A DNA stretch of 64,000 nucleotides from CAVTWY01 sp963738575 (lineage in GTDB: Bacteria; Pseudomonadota; Gammaproteobacteria; Burkholderiales; Burkholderiaceae_C): the NCBI GenBank assembly GCA_963738575.1, contig CAVTWY010000001.1, positions 806,001 to 870,000 on the forward strand. The letters are read 5' to 3'. The translations under genes were made by a program, and so were the position numbers. The notes beneath the pieces were generated by a model. It searched no databases, was not told where the DNA came from, and worked only from the letters and a program-made list of their open reading frames with translations. This document shows, piece by piece, positions 25,872 to 35,186 of the stretch (position 1 is the stretch's first letter; every line of letters begins with the position of its first letter).

Positions 25872-26804
25872 TCAAAGGCCAAAGGAAGCTGATAGGGGCT
25901 GTGGTGCCTTGTAGCGCACCCCGGAAGCCCGTTCAAACAAAATCGCGAGTTTCTCTGCCAGTGGCGTCAACGGCAATGTGCTGCGCCTAACCATCACAAT
26001 GTCTGGGCCGGCAAGTGGTTCCAGCACGGGGATTTCCTGCAAAATGCCTTTGAATAGCGGGCTGTCCACCCATTGCTTGGGCAAAAACGCCAGTGCATCG
26101 GTTGATGTCAACAGCGCCACCACCGGCAAGGTGGTCAGAGTCTGCGTGACTGCCTTGGGGGCGGGCAGGCCGTGGACTGAGAATTGTTCTTCAAACTCGA
26201 CTTCGACCGGTTGCGTCAACCCTGTCATGATCCATTCGGCATCGATGAGTCCACGCAAGTTGCGTACGTGCGCCAGTGGGTGACCTTGTCGGCAAACGAC
26301 GGCGCGCTGATTGCGAAACAGCAGCTGCAGGCTGTACGAGTTGTCCAGCTCACCCAGTGGCCTGGGGCCGACATAAAAATCGAGAAGGCCGTTTTTGAGT
26401 TGTGGCTCCAGCGCAGGAAACAGCCCTTCAGTGAGGCTTAGCTTTGCATCTGGAAAGCTCTTGCGAAAAGAGGGGTACACCTCGGGCAGCAGCGACAAGA
26501 ATACTGCGCTCGACAACCCAGCACTAACTTTGCCCGAACCCTGTCCTCGGAGCTGCGCGATCTCCTCGCGGCCACGCTCCACATCACGAAGCACCGAGCG
26601 GGCGCGCGTCACAAACGACTGGCCGTAAACGTTGAGCGAAACGCCCTTGCCGTGACGCTCGAGCAAAGGCACGCCCAGTTCTTTTTCAAGCTCGCGCAGG
26701 CCGCGCGTGATGGCCGGCTGTGCCAACCCTTGCGCGCGTGCAGCCCCACGGATGCTGTTGGCGTCGGCCACGGCGACAAGATTTCTCAGTTGATGAAGCT
26801 TCAT
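25872..26804 (-). CDS. LysR-family transcriptional regulator
   Basis: A 310-residue regulator with the N-terminal winged helix-turn-helix (LRNLVAVADANSIRGAARAQ through LARPAITRGLREL-like GLAQPAITRGLRELEKELGV, about residues 6-45) and a periplasmic-binding-protein-like effector domain. It is divergent from the Bug receptor and catabolic operon starting at 26938, the classic LysR arrangement. It probably activates that operon in response to a pathway intermediate. Inverted repeats lie in the 133-base divergent gap. Confidence 0.95.
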   Translation of the reverse strand: MKLHQLRNLVAVADANSIRGAARAQGLAQPAITRGLRELEKELGVPLLERHGKGVSLNVYGQSFVTRARSVLRDVERGREEIAQLRGQGSGKVSAGLSSAVFLSLLPEVYPSFRKSFPDAKLSLTEGLFPALEPQLKNGLLDFYVGPRPLGELDNSYSLQLLFRNQRAVVCRQGHPLAHVRNLRGLIDAEWIMTGLTQPVEVEFEEQFSVHGLPAPKAVTQTLTTLPVVALLTSTDALAFLPKQWVDSPLFKGILQEIPVLEPLAGPDIVMVRRSTLPLTPLAEKLAILFERASGVRYKAPQPLSASFGL

Positions 26805-26835
26805 GCGCGATGCCCCAGGTCAATCAAAGTGATGC

Positions 26836-26875
26836 CGAATAGGTATCGAAAGTACGATTTTGCACTCTATTCGGT
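26836..26875. promoter_or_regulatory. Candidate LysR operator in the divergent promoter
   Basis: CCGAATAG at 26836-26843 is repeated inverted as CTATTCGG at 26868-26875. Inside lies a second dyad ATCG-N6-CGAT at 26846-26859. The position between the divergent regulator and operon fits LysR recognition and activation half-sites. No exact promoter was assigned. Confidence 0.65.
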
Positions 26876-26937
26876 GGCTTGAGTGGCCCCTAGCATCCGG
26901 CACCGACCGCGGAAATAGATTTTTTTTGGAGACAACG

Positions 26938-27924
26938 ATGAAACGACGCTCGATGACCACTTTCGCGGCAGGCTTGGGTTTGGGTTTGATTGGTTACCCG
27001 CTGAGTTCGGCCTTCGCGCAGTCGTTTCCGACGAGGCCAGTGCGAATCATTTCGCCGTTTCCGGCCGGCAGCGGCCCTGACGCCGTTGCCCGCATCGTGG
27101 GCGAGCGCTTGGCGGCAAGCTGGAAGCAACCCATCGTGGTGGATGCCCGCCCCGGGGCCAACGGCTTTTTGGCGGTTGGTGCCGTCAAGCAGGCCCCTGC
27201 CACAGGGTATGACTTGCTGCTGGCAGACGTTGGGCACATGGCCATCAGCCCATCGCTGTTCAAGAAGCTGCCGTATGACCCCAAAGCTGATTTCACGCCG
27301 GTGGGCGGCATCTACCGAACTTCATTCTTCATTGTGGTCGGCGCCAACAGCCCCATCAAATCGGCCAAAGACTTGATTGCCGCAGCCACGGCCAACCCAG
27401 GCAAAGTTAGCTATGGCTCCAATTCCGTCGGTGGTCCTCTGCACCTGGGTGCAGCGCAAATCGAGGCTGCCACGAGCACCAAGATGTTGCATGTTCCGTA
27501 CAAGGAGATTTCTCAGTTGTACGTGGCGGTGTCCAATGGCGAGGTGGACTGGGCCATGGGCAGCATTGCCAGTGCAGGCCCGCTCCTCAAAGCAGGCAAG
27601 GTGCGTTTCATTGCCATTGCCGACGGCGCCCGCTCACCCAGTCTGCCAAGCGTGCCCACATTGGAGGAGTCAGGTGGCCCCAAGGGCGTGGAGGCGCGCA
27701 CTTGGGTGGTATTGATGGCTCCCAAGACAACGCCCGCCGCCGTTATCGACACATTGAACAAAAGTCTGAACGAGGTGCTGAAGCATCCCGAAGTCGCCGA
27801 AAAATTCTCGGTGTTTGGCTTTGTGCCTGACCCGACCACGCCAGCAGCGCTTGCAGCGTTGATTGACAGCGACACGCTGGTCTATGCCGACATGGTTAAA
27901 CGCACGGGCGCCAGCGCTGACTAG
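26938..27924 (+). CDS. Bug-family tripartite tricarboxylate transporter substrate-binding protein
   Basis: A 328-residue periplasmic receptor with a signal peptide (MKRRSMTTFAAGLGLGLIGY to AFAQ). It shows the Bug signatures FPTRPVRIISPFPAGSGPD, VVDARPGANGFLAVGAVKQA and LPYDPKADFTPVGGI. These receptors bind small carboxylates for TctAB-type transport or signalling. No membrane subunits are adjacent. Its position at the head of the catabolic operon suggests it binds the aromatic or ester substrate. The ATG at 26938 has GGAG seven bases upstream. Confidence 0.95.
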   Translation: MKRRSMTTFAAGLGLGLIGYPLSSAFAQSFPTRPVRIISPFPAGSGPDAVARIVGERLAASWKQPIVVDARPGANGFLAVGAVKQAPATGYDLLLADVGHMAISPSLFKKLPYDPKADFTPVGGIYRTSFFIVVGANSPIKSAKDLIAAATANPGKVSYGSNSVGGPLHLGAAQIEAATSTKMLHVPYKEISQLYVAVSNGEVDWAMGSIASAGPLLKAGKVRFIAIADGARSPSLPSVPTLEESGGPKGVEARTWVVLMAPKTTPAAVIDTLNKSLNEVLKHPEVAEKFSVFGFVPDPTTPAALAALIDSDTLVYADMVKRTGASAD

Positions 27925-27938
27925 GGCCCGCCTTCAAC

Positions 27939-29630
27939 ATGCGTTTGGACATGAAGACGACTGACGTTGCAATCGTCGGTGGCGGCCCTGCAGGGCTGAT
28001 GCTGGCCATCGAGCTGGGCTGCCGTGGCGTGGCGTGTGTGGTGCTTGAAGAAGACATCGCCCCGCCCGACGCGCCCAAGGCCAATGCAACTTCGTCGCGC
28101 ACCATGGAACACTACCGCCGCCGCGGTTTTGCCAATGAAGTTCGGTCGCTGGGCATGGCGGCCGATCACCCGCAAGACGTGGTGTATTGCACCACCCTGG
28201 CGGGAAGGGAGCTAACGCGCTTTTCGATCCCATCACGCACCGAGGCGCTCCATCGAACGTCGTTTGGCGACTATGGCGAGGGCTCGTGGCCAACACCCGA
28301 GCTCCCGCATCGGGGCCAGCAAATGTTCATCGAACCCTTGCTTCGCGCACAGGCAAAAAAGTACCCGTCAGTCGATCTGATGCTGGGCTGGCGAGCAGAA
28401 GCCCTTGTCATCAACGAGCAGCAGGCAAGCGTCACCAGCCGTCATGCGGTAAGCGGAGCGTCCCTTGAACTGAATGCCCGCTACGTGGTGGGCTGTGACG
28501 GGCCGCGCAGCATGGTCCGCAAGACGTGCGGCATCGCCTACAGCGGGCAAAGCGAAGAGGCGCGCGAGTTTTTTGGTGGTCAGATGCTGTCGGTGTACTT
28601 TAGGTCGGCGGCTCTTTACCGGCTGCTTGGTAAACAGCGCGCGTGGCAATACTGGGCGGTCAATGCGGTGCAGCGTGGCCTGTTGGTGGCCATTGACGGC
28701 GTGGACCAGTTTCTTTTTTGCCTGCAACTGCAGCCGGGGCAGGCAGTTGAGTCGGTGGACCACAAGGCCGCGATGTTTGCCGCCATCGGCCAAGCGTTTG
28801 ACTTTGAGTTGATCAATGCAGGCCCGTGGCATGCTGGCTTTACGCTGGTGGCTGATCGATTCTCAAACGGTCGCGCCTTTCTTGCCGGGGACGCCGCGCA
28901 TCTGTTTACACCCACTGGCGGCATGGGCTACAACACCAGCGTGGATGACGCGGTCAACCTTGGCTGGAAGCTGGCTGCCGTGGTGAAAGGTTGGGCGCCT
29001 GAGGCACTGCTCGACACTTACGAAGCTGAACGCAAGCCCATCGCCCATCGAAACACCAAGTTTGCGCGCGCCATGGCAGACAGCATCGGCAGCATCAAGG
29101 TGCCAGCCCATGTGGACGCCGAAGGCCCCGATGCCGAGCAGGCTCGCCAGGCCTTGGCCAAAGCGCTGGCGCAGCACGTGCGCAACGAGTTCAATATTCC
29201 GGGGCTCCAATTGGGCTTGCGCTATGAGGACAGCCCGATCATTGCCCAAGAGGTCCTTGCGCCAACGGCCGATGATCCCAATGTGTACATCCCCAGTGCG
29301 CGGCCGGGCGCGCGTGCACCCCATGTTTGGTTAAACGGTCAATCGCTGTTTGATCTGTTTGGGCGCGACCACACCTTGTTGTGCTTGACCTTTGCTTGCC
29401 ATGCCATCTGTGGCGAATGGAAGCGCGTGGCCGCCGCCATGGGCATGCCACTCGACGTCGTGTTTTGTGACAACGCAGAAGCGCAGAGTCTTTATGCCGC
29501 CGATCTGGTGCTGATTCGACCAGACCACCACATTGCTTGGCGTGGAGGCTCCGACGCCGACGCCAAGTCGGTGTTGGCGATGGCTTGTGGGTTCGACAAA
29601 CAAGCGGCTAGGCAGCTCCGTGTGGCGTGA
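27939..29630 (+). CDS. FAD-dependent aromatic monooxygenase
   Basis: A 563-residue class A flavoprotein hydroxylase. It has the dinucleotide motif DVAIVGGGPAGLMLAIELG (about residues 9-27), the DG-type motif YVVGCDGPRSMVRK and the GD motif AFLAGDAAHLFTPTGGMGYN that contacts the ribityl chain. A C-terminal thioredoxin-like domain is typical of MhpA/TetX-like members. It probably hydroxylates a phenolic substrate to make a catechol-type intermediate for the extradiol enzyme of the same operon. The start could also be the ATG at 27951. Confidence 0.93.
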   Translation: MRLDMKTTDVAIVGGGPAGLMLAIELGCRGVACVVLEEDIAPPDAPKANATSSRTMEHYRRRGFANEVRSLGMAADHPQDVVYCTTLAGRELTRFSIPSRTEALHRTSFGDYGEGSWPTPELPHRGQQMFIEPLLRAQAKKYPSVDLMLGWRAEALVINEQQASVTSRHAVSGASLELNARYVVGCDGPRSMVRKTCGIAYSGQSEEAREFFGGQMLSVYFRSAALYRLLGKQRAWQYWAVNAVQRGLLVAIDGVDQFLFCLQLQPGQAVESVDHKAAMFAAIGQAFDFELINAGPWHAGFTLVADRFSNGRAFLAGDAAHLFTPTGGMGYNTSVDDAVNLGWKLAAVVKGWAPEALLDTYEAERKPIAHRNTKFARAMADSIGSIKVPAHVDAEGPDAEQARQALAKALAQHVRNEFNIPGLQLGLRYEDSPIIAQEVLAPTADDPNVYIPSARPGARAPHVWLNGQSLFDLFGRDHTLLCLTFACHAICGEWKRVAAAMGMPLDVVFCDNAEAQSLYAADLVLIRPDHHIAWRGGSDADAKSVLAMACGFDKQAARQLRVA

Positions 29631-29669
29631 GCCCACCTTTTCTACGATCTCATCATCGGAACATTTTTC

Positions 29670-30527
29670 ATGCGATTTCTCAACTTCAAACAAGGTGGTC
29701 GCCAAGGGCTTGCGGTTGCCGTCGGTGATCACTTCAAGGGGTTTTTTGCGGCAGAGGGCGGTTTTCCCGGCTCGTTGCAGATGCTGCTGGAACAAGGCCC
29801 TGAGGCGCTACAGCGCGCCGGCAAAGCCCTTGCTCAGGGGCCATTGGTTGATCTGGAAAAAATCACCTACTTGCCGCCACTGACCAGGCCCCATCGAATT
29901 TGGTGCATAGGCTTGAACTACGTCGATCATTCGGTTGAAAGCGGGTTTGCCGTGCCAACCTACCCAGCTGTTTTTTCTCGCTTTCCTTCCAGCATGATTG
30001 GCCACGGCGCACCCATCGTCAGGCCCAAGTTGTCGACGCAGCTCGACTACGAGGGTGAGCTGATCGCGGTGATTGGCAAAGCAGGGCGGCACATTGCCAA
30101 AGACAAAGCGCTGGAGCACGTGGCGGGTTACTCGATCTGCAACGATGCGTCGATACGCGACTACCAGTTCAAATCTGCCCAGTGGACCATCGGAAAGAAC
30201 TTTGACGACACGGGGCCCTTTGGCCCGTTCTTTGTCACCAGCGACGAGTTGCCGCCGGGTGCAACTGGCCTGAAGATTCAGACCCGCCTGAATGGCACCG
30301 TGGTGCAAGACGCGTCCACCTCGTCGTTGATTTTCGACGTGGCCACATTGGTCAGCATGCTCAGCGAAGCCGTGTGCATGCTGCCTGGTGACGTGATCGT
30401 GACGGGCACGCCGTCGGGCGTGGGCGTGGCGCGCAAACCCCAACTCTGGATGAAGCACGGCGATGTCTGTGAGGTCGAAATTGAGGGGCTGGGCGTTTTG
30501 AGCAACCCTGTGGTTGATGGCGCTTAG
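29670..30527 (+). CDS. Fumarylacetoacetate hydrolase-family protein
   Basis: A 285-residue protein with the FAH core: IWCIGLNYVDHSVESGF, KLSTQLDYEGELIAVIGKAG (metal-binding Glu residues), GYSICNDASIRDYQF, TIGKNFDDTGPFGPFFVT and DVIVTGTPSGVGVARKP. Members hydrolyse C-C bonds in ring-fission products or decarboxylate/hydrate dienoates. In this operon it is the natural candidate for processing the ring-cleavage product. The ATG is 39 bases after the monooxygenase stop. Confidence 0.94.
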   Translation: MRFLNFKQGGRQGLAVAVGDHFKGFFAAEGGFPGSLQMLLEQGPEALQRAGKALAQGPLVDLEKITYLPPLTRPHRIWCIGLNYVDHSVESGFAVPTYPAVFSRFPSSMIGHGAPIVRPKLSTQLDYEGELIAVIGKAGRHIAKDKALEHVAGYSICNDASIRDYQFKSAQWTIGKNFDDTGPFGPFFVTSDELPPGATGLKIQTRLNGTVVQDASTSSLIFDVATLVSMLSEAVCMLPGDVIVTGTPSGVGVARKPQLWMKHGDVCEVEIEGLGVLSNPVVDGA

Positions 30528-30532
30528 CCAGC

Positions 30533-32218
30533 ATGGGAGACAAGATGCGTGACCTGTTTTTAAATCGAGGGCTTTCACGGGCAGTGGTGATGGTGGCGCT
30601 TGCAGGCCTCTTGGGCTGTGTGGGTCGGTTGCCCGAGAGCGCTGCATTGACCAACACGGTGGCGCTAGCAGGTGGGGCGGTGGTTGGCAATGCTCGCGAT
30701 GTCTCAGGCATTTTGAGCTTCAAGGGCATACCTTATGCAGCGCCTCCGGTGGGCGACCGCCGCTGGAAGGCACCGCAGCCGGCGCCGAGCTGGGCGGTTG
30801 CCAAAGAAGCCAAGCAATACGGCAAGACATGCTGGGCGAGTGGCCTGCCTGCCCCGGTGTTGGTGCGTGCCAATGCATCGGCCAGTGAAGACTGCTTGTT
30901 CCTCAACGTGTGGACCGGCGCCGCAACATCCAAAGAGCGTCGGCCCGTGATGGTTTGGCTGCACGGCGGCGGGTTTCAGTTTGGCACTTCGGGCGACCCG
31001 AGATGGGAGGGCGCCAACCTTGCAAAAAAAGGGGTCGTTGTCGTCACCCTCAATTACCGTTTGAGCGCATTTGGCTTTTTAGCGCGCACCGACTTGGATG
31101 CGGAATCTGGCGCCTCGTCTGGCATGTATGGCATGCAAGACCAGCTGGTGGCGCTTCAGTGGGTCAAGTCCAACATCGCTGCATTGGGGGGTGACCCCGA
31201 CAACATCACGCTCTTTGGCGAATCGGCGGGGGCACACGCGGTGGGCATGCTTTCAACGTCGCCACTTGCGGCAGGTTCATTTCACAAAGTCATCGGACAA
31301 AGCGGCGCTTTTTGGGAAAGCCGCTTTGGACGAACCCCGCCGCACGCAACTGTGGTGGCAAAAGGTGCTGCCTTTGGCGCCGCGCTGGGCGCCACCAGCG
31401 TGGCCGCGCTTCGCGCCTTGCCAGCCGAAGCCCTGCTTGCGCAGGTAGGGCGCGAATCACCCTTTGGCCCCAGCGTTGATGGCCATGTGCTGCCTGAAGA
31501 GCCCGCCGTGCGTTTTGCATCGGGCCGACAGATGGATGTGCCACTTTTGGTGGGGCAAAATCAAGTGGAAGGCGACCCGTTCTTCCGCCCTGAGTTAGGT
31601 TTGGCCTTGCCGCGCACGGCCACGGCATTTTCATCGGCAGTCACCAACGCGCTTGGTGCGACGACAGGTGTTGGTGGCGCGCTCGCCGCAAGCGGGCTTT
31701 ACCCAGCAGACACGGATGCCAATGCGCTTGCGTCGTCTCAGCAGTTGCTGGGTGACATCACCATCGGGCTTCAAACATGGACGTGGGGCGTTAGCCAAAA
31801 AGCAACTGGCAAAGCGCCTGTCTATTCGTACTACTTCAACCAATCAGGCCCCCCGTTGACGGCCTATACACCGGCGGCCATTCACGTATCGGAGGTTCCC
31901 TACGTGTTTCAAAACTTGGTGCCCAAAATGGCGGCAGCAGGGCCGCAGGCGGGCGTCACGGTGCTGCCTGCTGCACAAGACGTGGCGCTGGCCGACGTCA
32001 TGTCCTCGTACTGGACGAACTTTGCTAAAACTAGCAACCCCAATGGCGCAGGGCTTGCCGCATGGCCCGCTTACGCAGGCGCTGGTGGACAGGTGATGAA
32101 CCTGGGTACCACCGTGGCCGCCATGCCTGAGGCAGGCACCGCCCGATTGGCCCGGTACCAATTCTTGAATGGATTTCGAAGCGCAACGGGCAGCCTCATG
32201 ATCCGCTTTTTGCCTTGA
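30533..32218 (+). CDS. Type B carboxylesterase/lipase, predicted lipoprotein
   Basis: A 561-residue esterase. The N-terminus has a hydrophobic signal ending GLLGC, a lipobox. The body has SFKGIPYAAPPVGDRRW, the oxyanion-hole segment MVWLHGGGFQFG, the SEDCLFLNVW disulfide-type segment and the nucleophile elbow FGESAGA. The catalytic His region is near HVSEVPYVF, a typical pattern in bacterial members. It may release the aromatic acid or phenol from an ester at the cell envelope before uptake. It starts five bases after the FAH stop. Confidence 0.92.
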   Translation: MGDKMRDLFLNRGLSRAVVMVALAGLLGCVGRLPESAALTNTVALAGGAVVGNARDVSGILSFKGIPYAAPPVGDRRWKAPQPAPSWAVAKEAKQYGKTCWASGLPAPVLVRANASASEDCLFLNVWTGAATSKERRPVMVWLHGGGFQFGTSGDPRWEGANLAKKGVVVVTLNYRLSAFGFLARTDLDAESGASSGMYGMQDQLVALQWVKSNIAALGGDPDNITLFGESAGAHAVGMLSTSPLAAGSFHKVIGQSGAFWESRFGRTPPHATVVAKGAAFGAALGATSVAALRALPAEALLAQVGRESPFGPSVDGHVLPEEPAVRFASGRQMDVPLLVGQNQVEGDPFFRPELGLALPRTATAFSSAVTNALGATTGVGGALAASGLYPADTDANALASSQQLLGDITIGLQTWTWGVSQKATGKAPVYSYYFNQSGPPLTAYTPAAIHVSEVPYVFQNLVPKMAAAGPQAGVTVLPAAQDVALADVMSSYWTNFAKTSNPNGAGLAAWPAYAGAGGQVMNLGTTVAAMPEAGTARLARYQFLNGFRSATGSLMIRFLP

Positions 32219-32282
32219 TGGGCAGACGGGTTGTATCCGCTGAAACTTTTCTGTGACCTCGCCGCAATCTAAGGGATGAAAC

Positions 32283-33266
32283 ATGACGCCAGACCAGAAC
32301 CCGAGACCCGCATCGCGTCGGTCAGGTGTGCAAGCGGTTCATTCAGTCAACCGCGTCGTGTTGACGGTGCCTGACATTGCCCCTGCTGAGTCGTTCTTCA
32401 CCGCCTTCGGCATGGATGTTAGGCGAGCTGGACTATCAGGGCAGCAGCTCGATCTCTATACCCACGGGCATTCACATTGCTGGATGAGTGTGATCGCCAA
32501 TGGGCAGCCTAAGAAGTTGCAGTATGTGAGCCTTGGCATCTATGTGGAGGACGAGACATTCTTTCGTCAAAAGATCAAAGCACTGGGCATCGGATGCGAG
32601 CCACCGCCCATGGCAGGCCGTGAGGGCCTCTGGCTGCAAAGCCCTGATGGCACGGCGATGCAGTTGCTGGTGGCTGAAAAAGTCTCACCGTGCATCAAAA
32701 CCACGAAGAACATAGAGCGAGCGCCAGCGCGGGGGGCCGCAGCAGCTGCCATGCGGAGCCAAGCCGTCAAAGTGCGTCCACGGTGCCTGTCGCACGTGTT
32801 GCTCTTCAGCTCGAACGTGTCGGTGATGGTCAACTTCTGCGAACAAGTGTTGGGGCTGCGGTTGTCGGACCGCTCGGGCGACTTGGTGGCGTTTTTGCAC
32901 ACCCCCCACGGCAGCGACCACCACCTGCTCGCGTTTGTAAAGTCCACAGGGGCTGGCCTGCATCACACCAGTTGGGACGTGGGCAGTTTGGACGAGGTGG
33001 GCGAGGGCAGCGAGCAGCTGCGCGCGGCCGGGTTTACCGACGGGTGGGGCGTGGGGCGCCACGTGCTGGGGTCTAATTACTTTTACTACGCTCGCGACCC
33101 ATGGGGAAGCTTTGCCGAGTACTCATTCGACATTGATTACGTGCCGGCCAACGGTGAATGGGTAGCTGGTGACTACGCACCAGAGGATTCGTTCTATCTC
33201 TGGGGGCCCGCGGTGCCGGAGTGGTTTGTGGTCAACACGGAGGTGCCGATTTCGCCCGTGGGTTGA
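32283..33266 (+). CDS. VOC-family extradiol dioxygenase (catechol 2,3-dioxygenase-like)
   Basis: A 327-residue two-domain vicinal oxygen chelate protein. The C-terminal domain has the metal ligands expected of type I extradiol dioxygenases: His in CLSHVLLFSSNV, His in GLHHTSWDVGS and Glu in PWGSFAEYSFD. The N-terminal domain (about residues 20-130) is a degenerate repeat. It probably cleaves a catechol-type ring next to a hydroxyl group. It is the last gene of the operon begun at 26938. Confidence 0.9.
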   Translation: MTPDQNPRPASRRSGVQAVHSVNRVVLTVPDIAPAESFFTAFGMDVRRAGLSGQQLDLYTHGHSHCWMSVIANGQPKKLQYVSLGIYVEDETFFRQKIKALGIGCEPPPMAGREGLWLQSPDGTAMQLLVAEKVSPCIKTTKNIERAPARGAAAAAMRSQAVKVRPRCLSHVLLFSSNVSVMVNFCEQVLGLRLSDRSGDLVAFLHTPHGSDHHLLAFVKSTGAGLHHTSWDVGSLDEVGEGSEQLRAAGFTDGWGVGRHVLGSNYFYYARDPWGSFAEYSFDIDYVPANGEWVAGDYAPEDSFYLWGPAVPEWFVVNTEVPISPVG

Positions 33267-33272
33267 GGCCTG

Positions 33273-33779
33273 CTACGGGTAGCGCGATGCACGTTCCGCC
33301 TCAATTTTCCCCAGCAGCCATTGCAATCCAGCCAAGTGCTGTTGATCATGGCTGCAAAGGTAGTGCACCAGGCTTTGCAGCGACAGACTGCCGTAGCCTT
33401 CAAACACCGCTGTCCGACGAAGTTGTTCTTTAGACAGGCTTGCCAGAAGCGCAGTCGTTTGCAGTCGCGCCTCTCTAAATTTGGCAAGTGCTGTCTGCGC
33501 GTTTTGACTCGCATAACCACGATCTCTCGCCATCGCATAGGCATCGAGTGACGCGAGTATCGGCGTCAACTCGCTGAGCGTCCTTTGAAAGCGCAACTGG
33601 TAACCAAGAACCTCAATGTCCAGAACGTGGAAAACTTGCTCGATGGCAGTCAGTTTTTCGCTCGGTATTCCCTCCCACGAAGGAGGCGACCAATGTTTGA
33701 ACTCAGCAGGAATCGCTGCGTAATGCGCTTCGAGCTGTGCGGGAAAATCGTCTAATGCCCGAACGGTGATTGACTTCAT
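33273..33779 (-). CDS. DinB-like four-helix protein
   Basis: A 168-residue protein resembling DinB/DUF1569-type metal-binding four-helix bundles. The His residues expected of the metal site are visible in AIEQVFHVLDIEVLGYQ and HYLCSHDQQHLAGLQWLL. Bacterial members include thiol-S-transferases and uncharacterised proteins. It is convergent with the dioxygenase gene, six bases apart. Confidence 0.85.
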   Translation of the reverse strand: MKSITVRALDDFPAQLEAHYAAIPAEFKHWSPPSWEGIPSEKLTAIEQVFHVLDIEVLGYQLRFQRTLSELTPILASLDAYAMARDRGYASQNAQTALAKFREARLQTTALLASLSKEQLRRTAVFEGYGSLSLQSLVHYLCSHDQQHLAGLQWLLGKIEAERASRYP

Positions 33780-33832
33780 GAGGAGTAGGTGAGGAGTTTC
33801 GGGGCGAAATTTTTGGGTATCGCAACAGCGCG

Positions 33833-34148
33833 ACTAGATCTCTTTCGACTAGACGACAAAACCCCAGGTGCTGGGCCACTTTATCGTAAAGCAAGCAGCC
33901 CAGTTCGATTGGTTGCGTGAGTCGTCCAGTACACGCGGCTACAGCCCTTGCTGCGCGCCGCCTCATAGACTGCCTGAATCAGCATTCGGCCGATGCCCTT
34001 GCCGCGATAGGACGGCTCAGTGAATAGGTCTTGGAGGTTGCACACGTCATGCAGACGCGTTGTACTTCGATGAAAGATGCAGTGAACCATGCCAACAACC
34101 TGACCACCTTGCTCGGCGACCAGGGCGTGTTGTGATCCGTTGCGACAT
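33833..34148 (-). pseudogene. GNAT acetyltransferase remnant
   Basis: Only the acetyl-CoA binding half of a GNAT protein remains. HALVAEQGGQVVGMVHCIFH is followed by LQDLFTEPSYRGKGIGRMLI (the R/Q-x-x-G-x-G/A motif) and SRVYWTTHATNRTGL. The expected next segment LYDKVAQHLGF lies in a different frame, and a further shift is needed to end the domain. The first 60 or so residues are missing, replaced by the end of the oxidoreductase gene. It looks like a truncated and decaying gene. Confidence 0.7.
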
Positions 34149-35150
34149 TCAGCGTACCTTGATCACCACCTTGCCTTTGGCGCGCCCGCTTTCGACGTAG
34201 GCCAAGGCCTCATTGGTGGATTCAAAGGGGAAGACTTTATCGACAACCGGGCGTATGGCCCCCGACTCGATCAGCGGGGTGATTTTCCGCAACTGGCTGC
34301 CACTGGCCCTCATGAACAGGAATGAATAGCCAAGTTTGAGGCGCTTGGCTGTGCGTCGGGTGCCAAAGCTCAGTGCACGCATAACCTGCTTCACAAACCA
34401 CGGCGCCTTGATTTGCTCGGCAAACGCAGGGTCAGGAGGGCCAGAGATGGAGATGAGTTTGCCTCCGGGTTTGAGCACACCCAGTGACTTTGCCAACGTC
34501 TTGCCATCTTGGCTGTTAAGCACCGCGTCGTAGCCACTCAGCACGCTCTCAAAATCGTCTTTTTTGTAGTCAACGACGACATCGGCCCCCAGGCCCTTGA
34601 CCCAAGCTACGTTACCAGTGCTTGTCGTGGTAGCAACAGTTGCGCCCAGATGCTTGGCCAACTGGATGGCAAACGTGCCCACACCGCCGGAGCCAGCCTG
34701 AATGAATACCTTCTGCCCCTTCTTGAGGTCGGCCATTTCCACCAGTGCTTGCCATGCCGTCAAGGCGACCAACGGGATGGACGCAGCCTCTTCCATGGTT
34801 AGGTTTTTTGGCTTGAGTGCCAGCGAAGCCTCCTTGACAGCGACGAGTTCAGCAAACGTTCCGATCCGAAAATCGTCCGTTCTGGCGTAAACCTCATCCC
34901 CAGATTTGAACTGCCGCACGTTCCGCCCCACGTTGATGACCACGCCGGCGACGTCGTGACCCAGAACAAACGGGGTGCGGTAGGGGAGGATGAGTTTGAA
35001 CTCGCCATTGCGTAGTTTTGCGTCCAACAAGTTGACGCCTGCTGCGTGCACCTGGACCAAGACCTCGTCGTCGCGCAGCTCGGGCGTTGGCACATCGGCC
35101 AAGCGCAGTGCGCTGTTTTTTGCATAGCGTTCAACGGTGAATGCTTTCAT
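34149..35150 (-). CDS. NADP-dependent oxidoreductase (quinone oxidoreductase-like MDR)
   Basis: A 333-residue zinc-independent medium-chain reductase. It has the GroES-like N-terminal domain (QVHAAGVNLLDAKLRNGE, PFVLGHDVAGVV) and the nucleotide-binding AGSGGVGTFAIQLAKHLGAT (about residues 150-169). No zinc ligands are visible, as in the QOR family. It shares its strand with the downstream end of the MFS/MarR pair and lies 36 bases downstream of them, so MarR may control it too. Confidence 0.94.
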   Translation of the reverse strand: MKAFTVERYAKNSALRLADVPTPELRDDEVLVQVHAAGVNLLDAKLRNGEFKLILPYRTPFVLGHDVAGVVINVGRNVRQFKSGDEVYARTDDFRIGTFAELVAVKEASLALKPKNLTMEEAASIPLVALTAWQALVEMADLKKGQKVFIQAGSGGVGTFAIQLAKHLGATVATTTSTGNVAWVKGLGADVVVDYKKDDFESVLSGYDAVLNSQDGKTLAKSLGVLKPGGKLISISGPPDPAFAEQIKAPWFVKQVMRALSFGTRRTAKRLKLGYSFLFMRASGSQLRKITPLIESGAIRPVVDKVFPFESTNEALAYVESGRAKGKVVIKVR

Positions 35151-35186
35151 GACTTTTCCTCTTCAAAAAATGGTGGACGTGCAAGC

